A stretch of DNA of 64,000 nucleotides from Chersky-840 sp963838775 (GCA_963838775.1 CAWISP010000025.1:62001-126000); one strand, 5' to 3'. Numbered from the stretch's first letter, positions 7,687-16,945 are shown. Program-made: numbers and translations. Notes: generated by a model not told the origin, from the letters alone.

Positions 7687-8550
7687 GTGGAGCTCGGCGA
7701 GCTGAAGGTGACCCGCTACGAGACCTCCGTCGCGGTCGCCACCATCACGCTCGACCGCCCCGCTCGACTCAACGCCTGGACGGGACGGATGAACACCGAG
7801 TACCGGTCCCTGCTGGCCAGGGCGGCCACCGACACCTCGATACGGGTCATCGTGGTGACCGGGGCGGGACGGGGGTTCTGCGCCGGCGCCGACACCCGGG
7901 CCCTCGAGGGCCATGTCGAGCGCGGTGGTTATGACCCCGGGACCGGGCCCGCCCTCGAGAGCCCCGGCTACGGCGTGCGTCCCGAGTTCGACGCCGAGTT
8001 CGCGTACCACTTCGGTATCCCCAAGCCCATCATCGCGGCGGTGAACGGCCCGGCCGCGGGGGTGGGTTTCGCGCTGGCGTGTTACTGCGATCTCCGCTTC
8101 GCCGCCGCGGGCGCCAAGCTCACGACGGCCCACGGCCGGCTCGGCCTTCCTGCCGAGTTCGGCCTGTCGTGGCTGCTGCCCCGGCTCGTCGGCCTCACCC
8201 GGGCCGCTGATCTCCTGTTGTCGAGCCGGGTGGTGCTCGCCGAGGAGGCGGCCGCCATCGGGCTCGTCAACACCGTCACACCGGCCGCCACGCTCATGGA
8301 AAGCGTGGGCGAGTACGCCCACATGTTGGCGACGCAGGTCTCGCCGGCGTCGCTGGCCGCCACCAAGCTCCAGCTCTACACCGACCTGCACCGCGACAGC
8401 GCCACCGCGGCGCGCGACGCCGACGAGCGGCTCCGGACCATGATGACGGGCCCCGACTTCGCCGAAGGGGTGGCCGCGCTCACCGGTCGTCGCCCCCCGC
8501 AGTTCGCCGATCCGGCGGGCCCCAGGGGTCCGTCCGACGAGGCTCGGTAG
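7687..8550 (+). CDS. Enoyl-CoA hydratase/isomerase family protein
   Basis: The product is 287 residues with a crotonase fold. TGAGRGFCAGADTRAL forms the first oxyanion-hole loop, and KPIIAAVNGPAAGVGFALAC the second. The glutamate region is AHGRLGLPAEFGLSWLLPRLVG, matching the hydratase pattern. The GTG at 7687 is chosen because AGGAG lies 6 nt upstream; the frame stays open further 5' but that part is not crotonase-like. It ends 1 nt before the P450 start, so the two are almost certainly one operon. The likely role is beta-oxidation or side-chain degradation of a lipid or sterol-type substrate. Confidence 0.9.
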   Translation: MELGELKVTRYETSVAVATITLDRPARLNAWTGRMNTEYRSLLARAATDTSIRVIVVTGAGRGFCAGADTRALEGHVERGGYDPGTGPALESPGYGVRPEFDAEFAYHFGIPKPIIAAVNGPAAGVGFALACYCDLRFAAAGAKLTTAHGRLGLPAEFGLSWLLPRLVGLTRAADLLLSSRVVLAEEAAAIGLVNTVTPAATLMESVGEYAHMLATQVSPASLAATKLQLYTDLHRDSATAARDADERLRTMMTGPDFAEGVAALTGRRPPQFADPAGPRGPSDEAR

Positions 8551-8551
8551 G

Positions 8552-9760
8552 GTGGCGGTCGTGTCACCACGCAGCCGACCCGGCGCGGCGCTGGCGGGAC
8601 GACTCACCGACTCCGAGCTCTACCGCACCGACCCCCACCCGCTCTACGCGCGGTTGCGCGCCGAGGCCCCGGTGGCGTGGAACGAGGAACTGGGTTTCTG
8701 GGCCATCGCCAAGCACGCCGACGTGTCGGCGATCGAGGCCGACCATGCCACGTTCTGCGCCGGACGCGGCATCCTCGTCGAGGAGATCGGGACGACCTAC
8801 GCGACACCACCGACCATGATGCACGCCGATCCCCCCGTCCATACGCGCTTCCGGCGACTGGTGCAACCGGCCTTCAAGCCCTCGGTGGTGCGCACCCTCG
8901 AACCCTTCGTCCGGGCGCGCGCCGCCGCCCTCGTGGCCCGTATCGACAGCGGCGCCGCCACCGATGTCGTGTCCGTGTTGAGCGTGCCGCTCCCCCTTCA
9001 GGTCATCAGCGAGATCCTGGGCGTGCCCGACGACGAGTGGGAGCGTTGCTACGAGTGGTCCGAGGCGGTGATCCCCGGCGCCACGGACTGGCCCGAGGAG
9101 CGTCGGACGCGCTTGATGACCGAGATGATCGAATACCTCGTGGGGGCGGCCAAGGACCGCCGCGCCCAGCCCCGCGACGATGTGCTCACCCAGCTCGCCC
9201 ACATCGAGGCGGACGGCGAGCGCCTCAGTGACGACGAGTTGGCGATGTTCCTGGTCCAGCTGCTCGTGGCCGGCAACGAGACCACCCGAAACCTCATCAG
9301 CTCGGGCCTGCTCGCCTTCGCCGACCACCCCGGGCAGTGGGACCGGCTCGTGGCCGACCGGTCTCTCGTGCCGAGCGCGGTGGAAGAGATGTTGCGGTGG
9401 TCTTCGCCGGTGGTGTCGTTCATGCGGACCGCCACCCGTGACACCGAGCTCCGGGGCGTGCCCGTCGCCGTAGGCGAGCCGGTCCTCATGCTGTTCGCCT
9501 CGGCGAACCGCGACGAGGACACCTTCGGCGCCAGTGCCGGTGTCTTCCAGGTCGACCGACACCCCAACCCCCACCTCGCCTTCGGGCAGGGGAACCACTT
9601 CTGCCTGGGGGCCGCCCTCGGACGCCTCGAGGGAAAGGTGGTGCTCGAGGAGCTCCTGGGGCGCTTCGCCGCCATCGAGCGCGTCGGTACGATCGAGCGC
9701 AGCCCCTCCTCGGTGATCAACGGCGTCCGGCGCGCCGAGCTGCGCTTCGTGGCGCCCTGA
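8552..9760 (+). CDS. Cytochrome P450
   Basis: The product is 402 residues, typical for a soluble bacterial P450. The I-helix oxygen-activation motif is VAGNETTRN, the ExxR pair is in EEMLRW, and the haem loop is FGQGNHFCLGAALGR with the Cys ligand at residue 351. TPPTMMHADPPVHTRFRRLV is the usual B-C region and fits actinobacterial P450s acting on sterols, terpenes or fatty acids. It begins 1 nt after the enoyl-CoA hydratase stop. GTG 8552 or GTG 8561 could be the start; the second has a better-spaced GGGTGG. A redox partner is not encoded nearby. Confidence 0.93.
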   Translation: MAVVSPRSRPGAALAGRLTDSELYRTDPHPLYARLRAEAPVAWNEELGFWAIAKHADVSAIEADHATFCAGRGILVEEIGTTYATPPTMMHADPPVHTRFRRLVQPAFKPSVVRTLEPFVRARAAALVARIDSGAATDVVSVLSVPLPLQVISEILGVPDDEWERCYEWSEAVIPGATDWPEERRTRLMTEMIEYLVGAAKDRRAQPRDDVLTQLAHIEADGERLSDDELAMFLVQLLVAGNETTRNLISSGLLAFADHPGQWDRLVADRSLVPSAVEEMLRWSSPVVSFMRTATRDTELRGVPVAVGEPVLMLFASANRDEDTFGASAGVFQVDRHPNPHLAFGQGNHFCLGAALGRLEGKVVLEELLGRFAAIERVGTIERSPSSVINGVRRAELRFVAP

Positions 9761-9829
9761 CCGATCCCGCCACCCCGCCACCTGGGCCGGGGGGATGCCA
9801 CCCCCACCCGATGACACCAGCCCTCACCC

Positions 9830-9858
9830 TTGGGCTGGGCGTGACCAGTCGGTACGGT
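9830..9858 (+). promoter_or_regulatory. Promoter TTGGGC-17-TACGGT
   Basis: TTGGGC (9830-9835) and TACGGT (9853-9858) are spaced by 17 nt, placing the start about 25 nt before the ATG at 9889. This transcript, unlike most here, keeps a leader with a GGGGAGG ribosome site. Confidence 0.45.
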
Positions 9859-9888
9859 GGGGACAGCGAGTCGAAGCGGGGAGGCACC

Positions 9889-10890
9889 ATGCGTATCGAG
9901 TCCTCAGTCACGTCCCTGTCCTGGATTCCCTCCGAGGCCGTGGGTGGCATGACCAAGATGCCGTTCGAGACGGGTATGGCCCACTACGACCAGCCGCCCC
10001 CCGACCTCATCGAGGACCTCGAGGCCCTGCAACGCGACGGGCGCTTCCGCTTCGCCAACCGGCTCTCGGCCTGGATCGAGGTGCAAGAGGGGGCCATCGT
10101 CGACCACGGCGAGTCCGGTGGGGGACTGCTGTGCTCGACGCTCATCAATCTGGGCAAGAAGCAGGTCGCTTTCGAGGCCATCGCCCTGCCCGACCTGCAC
10201 CCTGATCCCGAGGTCGACCCCACCGAGGTCACCTTCGTCCAGACGGCGGGGGGCCGGACCGGGGTGCCGGCCCCGCGCCGGGTGCGGCGGGCGCCGTTCG
10301 TGCAGTTCTCCGCACCACTGGCGTGGACGACACTGGCACTGACGATGCGCGCCGACGGCACGTCGTCGTTCGCGTTGCTCGGGGCCAGCTCCTTCCCCCG
10401 CCACTGGGTCTACGGCGGCGACAACCGGCTCGCCCTTAAGTCGGGGATGATCGACTTCTCGCACTGGTATCGGCGCGCCTTCGGCAAGCACAGTCCCTGG
10501 GGGGACCAGGACTCCCAGGCGCTGACGACCGAGGTGGAGACCGCCCTCGAGCGCCAGATGTCGTTGACGCTCATGTCGGGCGGCGCCAAGCCCAAGGTGA
10601 AGACGTTCAAGGCCGGTGCCGCCATCACCGAGCAGGGCGCCGCCGAGGACGACATCTATCTCGTGCTCGACGGCGTCGTCCGCATCGAGGTCGACGGGGA
10701 ACGCTTGGCGGAATACGGTCCCGGCTCGATGCACGGGGAGCGGGCCGTGCTCGAAGGCGGCCGCCGGACCTCGACGATCCGGGCCGTCACGGCGTGCAAG
10801 CTCGCCGTGGCCTCGGCCGACAGCATCGACAGGGAGGCCCTCCAACAGCTGAGCACCGGTCACCGCCGGGAGGACCAGAGCGCATCGTGA
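9889..10890 (+). CDS. Protein with a C-terminal cyclic-nucleotide-binding domain
   Basis: The product is 333 residues. Residues 1-220 match no family I recognise and are rich in beta-type sequence with many Trp, Phe and Tyr. Residues about 235-320 are a cyclic-nucleotide-binding fold: EQGAAEDDIYLVLDGVVRI, then EYGPGSMHGERAVLEGG, then RTSTIRAVTACKLAV. The phosphate-binding cassette normally has GE and an Arg; GERAVLEGGRRTSTI supplies both in order. There is no DNA-binding domain, so this is an effector of another kind. GGGGAGG precedes the ATG. A class III cyclase is encoded 1.7 kb downstream, so the ligand may be made locally. Confidence 0.8.
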   Translation: MRIESSVTSLSWIPSEAVGGMTKMPFETGMAHYDQPPPDLIEDLEALQRDGRFRFANRLSAWIEVQEGAIVDHGESGGGLLCSTLINLGKKQVAFEAIALPDLHPDPEVDPTEVTFVQTAGGRTGVPAPRRVRRAPFVQFSAPLAWTTLALTMRADGTSSFALLGASSFPRHWVYGGDNRLALKSGMIDFSHWYRRAFGKHSPWGDQDSQALTTEVETALERQMSLTLMSGGAKPKVKTFKAGAAITEQGAAEDDIYLVLDGVVRIEVDGERLAEYGPGSMHGERAVLEGGRRTSTIRAVTACKLAVASADSIDREALQQLSTGHRREDQSAS

Positions 10891-10930
10891 AGTTGCCTTC
10901 CCCTCGCGGGCTCGCCTAGGCAGGCCCGCG

Positions 10931-12478
10931 ATGGACGATGTCGATGCGGTGGTGATCGGGTCGGGGCCCAACGGCCTCGTGGCAGCCGCGTTGCTGGCGC
11001 GCGCCGGTTGGAGCGTGACGGTCCTCGAGCGTGCGGGCGTCGCCGGCGGCGCCGTCCACAGTGCCGAGCTCACCGTGCCCGGGTACGTCCACGACACCTA
11101 CTCCGCCTTCTACGGATTGCTGCACTGCTCACCGGTGCTGAGCGAGCTCGGGCTCGACACCGGCGTCGAGTGGGCCCACTTCGCGTCGCCGGTCGCCGCC
11201 GCGGTGTCGCCCGGGTCGGTGGCGGTGTGTCACCGCGATCCCGAGCGCACCGCGGCCGGGCTGGCCCGCAACGCCATCGAGGACGGGCCGGCATGGACGG
11301 CGCTGTACCGGTGGTGGCGCGACGTCGGCACTTTCTTCCTGGCCCAGATGCTCGGGCCCGTGGGCGCCCCGGGGCCCGGCATCGCCTTCGCACGACGGGC
11401 GCGGCACGACGGCCTGCTCGATACCACCCAGCTCCTGCTCGGCCCCTTGGAGGTGCTGTGCTCGGAGCGCTTCTCCGATCCCGCCGCCCGGGCGCTGCTC
11501 GCGGCGGGGGCGTCCCACGCCGATGTGCCCGTCGATCATCCCGGCAGCGCCCCGGCCGCGCTCATCCTCGCCCTGGCGGCCCAACACCTCGGCATGCCTG
11601 TGCCGGTGGGAGGAGCCGGGCGTCTCGCCGCCGCGCTGGCCGCCGCGGTCACCGACGCCGGCGGCGTGATCACGACGTCCTCCGAGGTGACGCGCGTGGT
11701 GGTGGAACGCAACCGCGTCACCGGGGTCGAGAGCGCCGACGGGTCGAGACTGCGCGCCCGCCGGGCCGTGCTCGCCGACACCGGACCGGGGGCGCTGTTC
11801 CATCGTCTCGTGGGCACCGACATGCTGCCGGCGCGCTTTGTGCAGGGGTTACGACGGTTCCGCTACGGGACGGGCGTGTTCAAGGTCGACCTCGCCCTCG
11901 ACGGACCGGCCCCGTGGACGGCTCCCGAACTCGCCGACGTGGGGGTCGTGCACCTCACCGGTGATCTCGATGCCATGGCCGTCGCCGCCCACGAGGCGCG
12001 GCGAGGGATCGTCCCCGCCGCGCCCATGCTGATCGTGGGCCAGCACACCGTGGCCGACCCGAGCCGTGCCCCGGCCGGAGGCCACACCTTGTGGATCGAG
12101 ACCCATGTCCCCCCGGTGCCCCGCCCGAGCGGGTCGTGGGCGGCGTCGAGGGACGCCTTTCTCGACGTCGTCATGCAGCGGCTCGAAGACCACGCCCCGG
12201 GGCTCGGGGCGAGGGTCGTGGGGAGCGCGGTGCGCACGCCCGAGGACCTCGAGCACGAGAACCCCAATCTCGTGGGCGGCGACCTCGGGGCCGGGTCGTC
12301 CGCGCTCGACCAGCAACTGGTGTTTCGACCCGTGCCGGGCTGGTTCCGCTATGCCACCCCGGTGAAGGGGTTGTACCTGTGCTCCGCCTCGACGCATCCC
12401 GGCGGCGGTGTCCACGGCATGGCCGGGCACAACTGCGCCCGGCGCGTGCTCTCGGATCGGCGCCGGCGCCGGATCTGA
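10931..12478 (+). CDS. CrtI/phytoene-desaturase-like FAD oxidoreductase
   Basis: The product is 515 residues. The N-terminal dinucleotide-binding motif is VVIGSGPNGLVAAALLARAG followed by VLERAG, which is diagnostic of the CrtI and amine-oxidase-like group. The C-terminal FAD contact is GLYLCSASTHPGGGVHG and GHNCARRVL. Such enzymes desaturate carotenoids or oxidise other lipids; no carotenoid genes are nearby, so the substrate is open. It lies 40 nt after the cNMP-domain gene in the same direction and may share its transcript. The gene is complete. Confidence 0.88.
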   Translation: MDDVDAVVIGSGPNGLVAAALLARAGWSVTVLERAGVAGGAVHSAELTVPGYVHDTYSAFYGLLHCSPVLSELGLDTGVEWAHFASPVAAAVSPGSVAVCHRDPERTAAGLARNAIEDGPAWTALYRWWRDVGTFFLAQMLGPVGAPGPGIAFARRARHDGLLDTTQLLLGPLEVLCSERFSDPAARALLAAGASHADVPVDHPGSAPAALILALAAQHLGMPVPVGGAGRLAAALAAAVTDAGGVITTSSEVTRVVVERNRVTGVESADGSRLRARRAVLADTGPGALFHRLVGTDMLPARFVQGLRRFRYGTGVFKVDLALDGPAPWTAPELADVGVVHLTGDLDAMAVAAHEARRGIVPAAPMLIVGQHTVADPSRAPAGGHTLWIETHVPPVPRPSGSWAASRDAFLDVVMQRLEDHAPGLGARVVGSAVRTPEDLEHENPNLVGGDLGAGSSALDQQLVFRPVPGWFRYATPVKGLYLCSASTHPGGGVHGMAGHNCARRVLSDRRRRRI

Positions 12479-12560
12479 GGGCGACACACCGGCTGGCACC
12501 CCCTCGTGGCCGGGGGCGCGCACCCTTGACCCTCGCTCCCCGAACGGGCCAAATAGGGGC

Positions 12561-13964
12561 ATGCCCGGGGGCACCATCAGCGTGTTTCTCGCCGACGACA
12601 ACCTGATCGTCCGCGAAGGGGTGCGGGCCCTGCTGGCGCTCGAGCCAGACGTGGAGATCGTGGGCACTGCCGCCGACTACGACGAGCTCGTCACCGGGGC
12701 CGGCAAGCTCGCCCCTCAAGTCGTGGTCACCGACATCCGGATGCCTCCCAGCTTCCAGAACGAGGGCATCGAGGCCGCCCACGAGATCCGCAAGCGTCAT
12801 CCCGGCACCGGCATCGTGATCCTGTCGCAGTTCGACGACCCCGAGTACGCCATCTCGCTGCTCGACGAGGGGGCGGCCGGGTGCGCGTATCTCCTCAAGG
12901 ACCACATCGCCGAGGGTGACCAGCTGGCCCGGGCGGTGCGGGCCGTCGCCACCGGAGGGTCGGTGCTCGACCCGACGATCGTCGAGTCCATGGTGCATCC
13001 CGTCACCGACACCGGCGACCTGAGCGTCGCCGAGGAGGAGCTGCTGCATCTCGTGGCCGAGGGTCGGCCCATCAAGGCGATCGCCGTGGCCCAGGGCATC
13101 ACGGCCGCCGCCGCCGGCGACGCCGTCGAGAAGCTCTTCCTCCGCATCGCCCAAGAGGCGAGCGCCGGCGGGCAGAACTCCTTGCGACGGCTGCGCATGT
13201 TGCACGAGGCCATCGTCAACCGCGAGGAGCAGGGCGAGACGTTGAGCCGGCTCCTGCCCGGTGGCGTCGCCGACCTCCTCGTGCGCCAGGGCCGGGGCCT
13301 GGGCGAGACCGAGGCGGTGGTCGTGAGCGTGCTCATGTCCGACATCCGGGGGTACTCGAGCATCGCCGAGCGCGCCGACCCGAGCGCGCTGGCCGGCCAG
13401 TTGAACGTGCACCGGGCCGAGATGAACAGGGCCATCATCGACGCCAGCGGCACCGTCATGCAGTTCGTGGGCGACGCCGTGATGGCGGTGTTCGGCGCGC
13501 CCGTCCCGGTGCCCGACCACGCCGGGCGCGCCGTGGAGGCCGCCCTCGAGATGCACGCCGCCCAGGCGAGGGTCAACGAGCGCTGGCTCGAGACGGGCCT
13601 CGCTCCCTTCGAGCTCGGCATCGGGGTCACCACCGGCCCCGCCGCGGCGGCCCTGCTCGGGTCCGAGGAGCGCCTCGAGTACACGTTGGTGGGCGACACC
13701 GTCAACCTCTCCCAGCGCCTCCAGCAATGGGCCGACCCCGGCGAGACGGTCCTGAGCGAGGCCACCTACCGGGCCCTGTCCGATCCCCCTCCGGCGACCG
13801 AGCTCCCTCCCGCCCTCGTGAAGGGCCGAGAGGCGCCGGTCTCGGCGTGGAAGGTGGCGGCGGGGACCATCGGCAAGGGGTCCGGTACCCCGCACACCGA
13901 CAACCGGGACACCGACAAGAACAACGACAAGAACGACAGCGACGACAACAGAGACGGGGAGTAA
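12561..13964 (+). CDS. Response regulator fused to a class III nucleotide cyclase
   Basis: The product is 467 residues. Residues 5-125 are a receiver with acidic DD at 12-13, phospho-acceptor Asp58 in VVVTDIRMP and the conserved Lys in YLLK. Residues about 150-200 look like a decayed LuxR helix-turn-helix. Residues about 245-420 are a class III cyclase: metal Asp in SDIRGYSSIAERAD, second Asp in FVGDAVMAVFG, and YTLVGDTVNLSQRL. The tail is Asp/Asn/Lys-rich and disordered. The receiver is clearly paralogous to the NarL regulator at 17.4-18.1 kb, so this gene probably arose by adding a cyclase to such a regulator. The predicted role is phosphorylation-controlled cAMP synthesis (cGMP is possible). 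The ABC ATPase starts 3 nt later. Confidence 0.88.
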   Translation: MPGGTISVFLADDNLIVREGVRALLALEPDVEIVGTAADYDELVTGAGKLAPQVVVTDIRMPPSFQNEGIEAAHEIRKRHPGTGIVILSQFDDPEYAISLLDEGAAGCAYLLKDHIAEGDQLARAVRAVATGGSVLDPTIVESMVHPVTDTGDLSVAEEELLHLVAEGRPIKAIAVAQGITAAAAGDAVEKLFLRIAQEASAGGQNSLRRLRMLHEAIVNREEQGETLSRLLPGGVADLLVRQGRGLGETEAVVVSVLMSDIRGYSSIAERADPSALAGQLNVHRAEMNRAIIDASGTVMQFVGDAVMAVFGAPVPVPDHAGRAVEAALEMHAAQARVNERWLETGLAPFELGIGVTTGPAAAALLGSEERLEYTLVGDTVNLSQRLQQWADPGETVLSEATYRALSDPPPATELPPALVKGREAPVSAWKVAAGTIGKGSGTPHTDNRDTDKNNDKNDSDDNRDGE

Positions 13965-13967
13965 GCC

Positions 13968-14696
13968 ATGCACGTCATGGAGGCACGCGGTGTACGCAAG
14001 ACCTACGAGGCCGACGGTGCGCCCGTGCGCGCCCTGCGGGGCATCGACGTCACCATGGACGACACCGAGTTCGTGGCCGTGATGGGGCCGTCCGGATGCG
14101 GGAAGTCGACGCTGCTGAACCTGGTGGCCGGTCTCGACACCCCCACCGAGGGCGAGATCATCGTGGCGGGCGAGTCGCTCGCCGACAAGGACGAGAACGC
14201 GCTGGCCCGCATGCGGCGGGCTCACATCGGCATCGTCTTCCAGTTCTTCAACCTGCTCGAGGGCATGAGCGTGCTCGAGAACGTGACGCTGCCGGCGGTC
14301 ATCGCCGGGGCCCGGCGGCGCCAGGCCGAGAGCCGCGCCCGCGACCTGCTCGACATGCTCGGGCTCGCCGACAAGCAGGCGGCGGCGCCCGGCGTGCTGT
14401 CGGGTGGCCAGCGTCAGCGCCTGGCCATCGCCCGCGCCCTGGCCAACAAGCCCACGCTCCTGCTCGCCGACGAGCCCACCGGCGCGCTCGACTCCGACGG
14501 CGGCCTCGAGGTGCTCGAGCTGTTCCGCCGCCTGCACTCCGGTGGCCAGGCCATCCTCCTCGTGACCCACGACGACGACGTCGCCGCGGCAGCAACCCGG
14601 ATCGTGCGCATGCGCGACGGCCGCATCGAGGACGACGGGACCGGCACACGGAGCACCGCCGGAGCCGTGGCGTCCTCGCCCACGACCACGCAATGA
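13968..14696 (+). CDS. LolD/MacB-type ABC transporter ATPase without a permease
   Basis: The product is 242 residues. Walker A is GPSGCGKST, the signature LSGGQRQRLAIARAL, Walker B LLLADEPTGALD and the switch His in LLVTHDDD; QFFNLLEGMSVLENV is the Q-loop region of LolD/FtsE/MacB ATPases. All catalytic residues are intact. These ATPases normally pair with an FtsX-fold permease, yet none is encoded in this operon: the gene is squeezed between the cyclase regulator (3-nt gap) and a histidine kinase (ATGA overlap). Either the permease is elsewhere or the ATPase works with the 10-TM kinase. A good site (ggggagtaa) precedes the ATG. Confidence 0.9.
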   Translation: MHVMEARGVRKTYEADGAPVRALRGIDVTMDDTEFVAVMGPSGCGKSTLLNLVAGLDTPTEGEIIVAGESLADKDENALARMRRAHIGIVFQFFNLLEGMSVLENVTLPAVIAGARRRQAESRARDLLDMLGLADKQAAAPGVLSGGQRQRLAIARALANKPTLLLADEPTGALDSDGGLEVLELFRRLHSGGQAILLVTHDDDVAAAATRIVRMRDGRIEDDGTGTRSTAGAVASSPTTTQ

Positions 14697-16885
14697 GCAT
14701 TCAGGTCGCCCCCGGGACGGGGGCGGGACCGGACACCGGCACCGGCAACGCCGGGAACGGCGCGAGGCGCATGGCGTCCGAGCCGGTGGCGCCGCACCGC
14801 CCCGCCACGTCGGTCACCGCGGTGGGGGTGGCCTTGCTCGTGCTCGCCGCGGCGGCCTACGCCCCCATCCTCGGACGCCAGGGCAACCTCGCCACCGAGG
14901 CGGTGCGGGCCGGCCTGGTGGCCGCCTTCGCCTTGGCGGGGGCCTTCGCCGTGGTGCGCCGGCCCTTCGAGCGCCAGGGTCTCCTGGCCCTGGGCGGGAC
15001 GGCCCTCGGAGCCATCGCGTCGCTCAGCGCCGCCGTCGTCGAGGCACACATGCACGGCACCGGCGTGGGATCGACGGCGCTGAGTGTGGCCCGCTTCGTC
15101 GAGCCCATCACCGTGGCCCTGCTGCCGGTGGCGGTCATGCACCTGTTGCTCGGCATCCCTGACGGCAGCTGCCGGTTGAGCCGCGCCGCCATCGTCGGGG
15201 GGTACGTCGTCGGTGCCGCCGTGGGCGTGGCCATGTGGACACGGCGGCCCGCGCTGCCACTGTGGCCGGTCGCCATCGAGGCGGTCGTCTTCGGGTCCAT
15301 CGGCCTGATCGGCTCGCAGCGGCGCTATGTCCGCTCCCGCGGGGTGGAGCGCCAACGCATGCAGTGGTTCGGATGGGCCATGGCCGTCGGGGCCGAGATG
15401 CTCGTGGTGGCCCTGGCCCTGCGCGTGTTGTGGGGGTGGCCCACCCGCCCGTGGCTCGTGGTCTTGGTGGCCAGCGCCCCCTTGGCGGTGGCCCTCGCCA
15501 TGGGGAGCTCGCGCCGGCTGGCAGGGCGCATCGACCGCATCCTCGCCCACACCGTGTCGCTGGCCGGGCTCACCGGCATCGTCGTCATCGCCTACCTCGT
15601 GATCGTGGTCGGCCTCGGCCACACCCCCAAACCCGACCAGCGCTCGCTGCTGGCGCTGTCGATGGCCGCCGCCGCCGTGGCCGCCCTGCTCTACGGCCCC
15701 GCCCGCCAGCGCCTCACCCAGTACGCCAACCGCATCGTCTACGGCGAGCGCGAAGCGCCCGACACGGTGTTGCGCACCTTCGGGAGCCGGTTGTCACGCG
15801 CCATCCCCATGGACGAGCTCCTGCTGCAGGTGGCCGAGTCGCTGCGCAAGACGTTGGGACTGGCCGCGGCCGAGGTGTGGACGGGCTCGGGTGGCCATCT
15901 GGAACGGACGGTGTCGGTGCCCGACGTCCCGGTGGCGCGCATGACGCTCAACGACGAGGAGGCCACCGTCGTGGCCCGGGCCGGTGTGACCGGAACGGCC
16001 TGGGTCGAGATCTGGTTGCCGAGCCTGCTCGAGGGCCGCGAGGGCTCGATCGTGCGGGTGGCCCCCACCACCCACTCGGGCCAGGTCCTCGGGCTCATCG
16101 TCGCCGTGCGGGCGCCCAACAGCGACCAGTTCACGACCGACGACGACACCATGCTCACCGAACTGGCCCGTCAGGTGGCGCTGGCGCTGCACAACGTGGA
16201 GCTCGACTCCGCGCTCCAGGAATCCCTCGTCGAGGTCCGGCGCCAGGCCGACGAGCTGCGCGCCTCGCGGGCCCGCATCGTGGCGGCCTCGGACGCGGCC
16301 CGTCGCCAGATCGAGCGCAACCTCCACGACGGGGCCCAGCAGCACCTGGTGGCGCTGGCGGTGAACGTACGCCTGGCCCGCCAACTGGCCGAGCGCGATC
16401 CCGAGGCCTCGGGCAAGATCCTCGACGAGCTCGGCGTGGGCATCCAGGAGGCCGTCCAGGAACTGCGCGCCCTGGCCCACGGCATCTATCCGCCCCTGCT
16501 CATCGACCGGGGCATCGCCGAGGCGTTGCGCTCGGCGGCGGGGCGCGCCGCACTCCCCACCGAAGTCGATGCCGAGGGCCTCGACCGCTATTCACCCGAG
16601 CGCGAGTCCGCCGTCTACTTCTGCTGCCTCGAGGCGCTGCAGAACGCGGGCAAGCACGCCGGCGACGGCGCCAACGCATTCGTGCGCGTGTGGCAGGACG
16701 ACACCAGCCTCAACTTCGAGGTCCGCGACACGGGGGCGGGGTTCGACGCCAAGGGCTCGCTCGCGGCCGGGGCGGGCTTCGTGAACATGAGCGACCGGGT
16801 GGGCGCCATCGGGGGGACGGTCGACGTGCGCAGCGCGGTGGGCGAGGGCACGACCATCGCGGGCCACATCCCTCTCGACCACTGA
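14693..16885 (+). CDS. Multi-TM NarL-type sensor histidine kinase
   Basis: The product is 730 residues. After a disordered head, about ten hydrophobic segments occupy residues 40-330. A GAF-like sensor region follows (about 345-510), then a HisKA_3 dimerisation domain with His545 in RRQIERNLHDGAQQH. The C-terminal ATPase has ALQNAGKHAG (N-box), VRDTGAGFD (G1) and GEGTTI (G2). HisKA_3 kinases phosphorylate NarL/LuxR-type receivers, and three receivers lie within 5 kb. The start is the ATG overlapping the ABC ATPase stop as ATGA, implying translational coupling. The unusually large membrane part suggests detection of something in or near the membrane. Confidence 0.92.
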   Translation: MSIQVAPGTGAGPDTGTGNAGNGARRMASEPVAPHRPATSVTAVGVALLVLAAAAYAPILGRQGNLATEAVRAGLVAAFALAGAFAVVRRPFERQGLLALGGTALGAIASLSAAVVEAHMHGTGVGSTALSVARFVEPITVALLPVAVMHLLLGIPDGSCRLSRAAIVGGYVVGAAVGVAMWTRRPALPLWPVAIEAVVFGSIGLIGSQRRYVRSRGVERQRMQWFGWAMAVGAEMLVVALALRVLWGWPTRPWLVVLVASAPLAVALAMGSSRRLAGRIDRILAHTVSLAGLTGIVVIAYLVIVVGLGHTPKPDQRSLLALSMAAAAVAALLYGPARQRLTQYANRIVYGEREAPDTVLRTFGSRLSRAIPMDELLLQVAESLRKTLGLAAAEVWTGSGGHLERTVSVPDVPVARMTLNDEEATVVARAGVTGTAWVEIWLPSLLEGREGSIVRVAPTTHSGQVLGLIVAVRAPNSDQFTTDDDTMLTELARQVALALHNVELDSALQESLVEVRRQADELRASRARIVAASDAARRQIERNLHDGAQQHLVALAVNVRLARQLAERDPEASGKILDELGVGIQEAVQELRALAHGIYPPLLIDRGIAEALRSAAGRAALPTEVDAEGLDRYSPERESAVYFCCLEALQNAGKHAGDGANAFVRVWQDDTSLNFEVRDTGAGFDAKGSLAAGAGFVNMSDRVGAIGGTVDVRSAVGEGTTIAGHIPLDH

Positions 16886-16893
16886 GGCGAGGC

Positions 16894-16938
16894 GGGCCGA
16901 TCGGATTTGGGCCGATCGGATTTGGGCCGATCGGATCG
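16894..16938. repeat. Three tandem 15-bp repeats with palindromic core
   Basis: The unit gggccgatcggattt occurs at 16894-16908 and 16909-16923, with a third copy differing at its last two bases (16924-16938). Each contains the palindrome CCGATCGG. The array lies in the 60-bp gap between two convergent stop codons, so it may act in termination or be a protein-binding array. Confidence 0.8.
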
Positions 16939-16945
16939 GGCGCGG

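Noticed and set aside
13727..14692. A longer 5' extension of the histidine kinase frame
   Set aside because: The extension lies inside the cyclase and ABC ATPase genes and is Arg-rich without features; the ATGA start at 14693 fits operon structure.
12171..14693. A very long open frame on the minus strand, antisense to the CrtI-like, cyclase and ABC genes
   Set aside because: It is the mirror of strongly biased GC-rich codons on the plus strand; its sequence is His/Gly/Arg-rich with no domain, while the plus strand carries three clear families.
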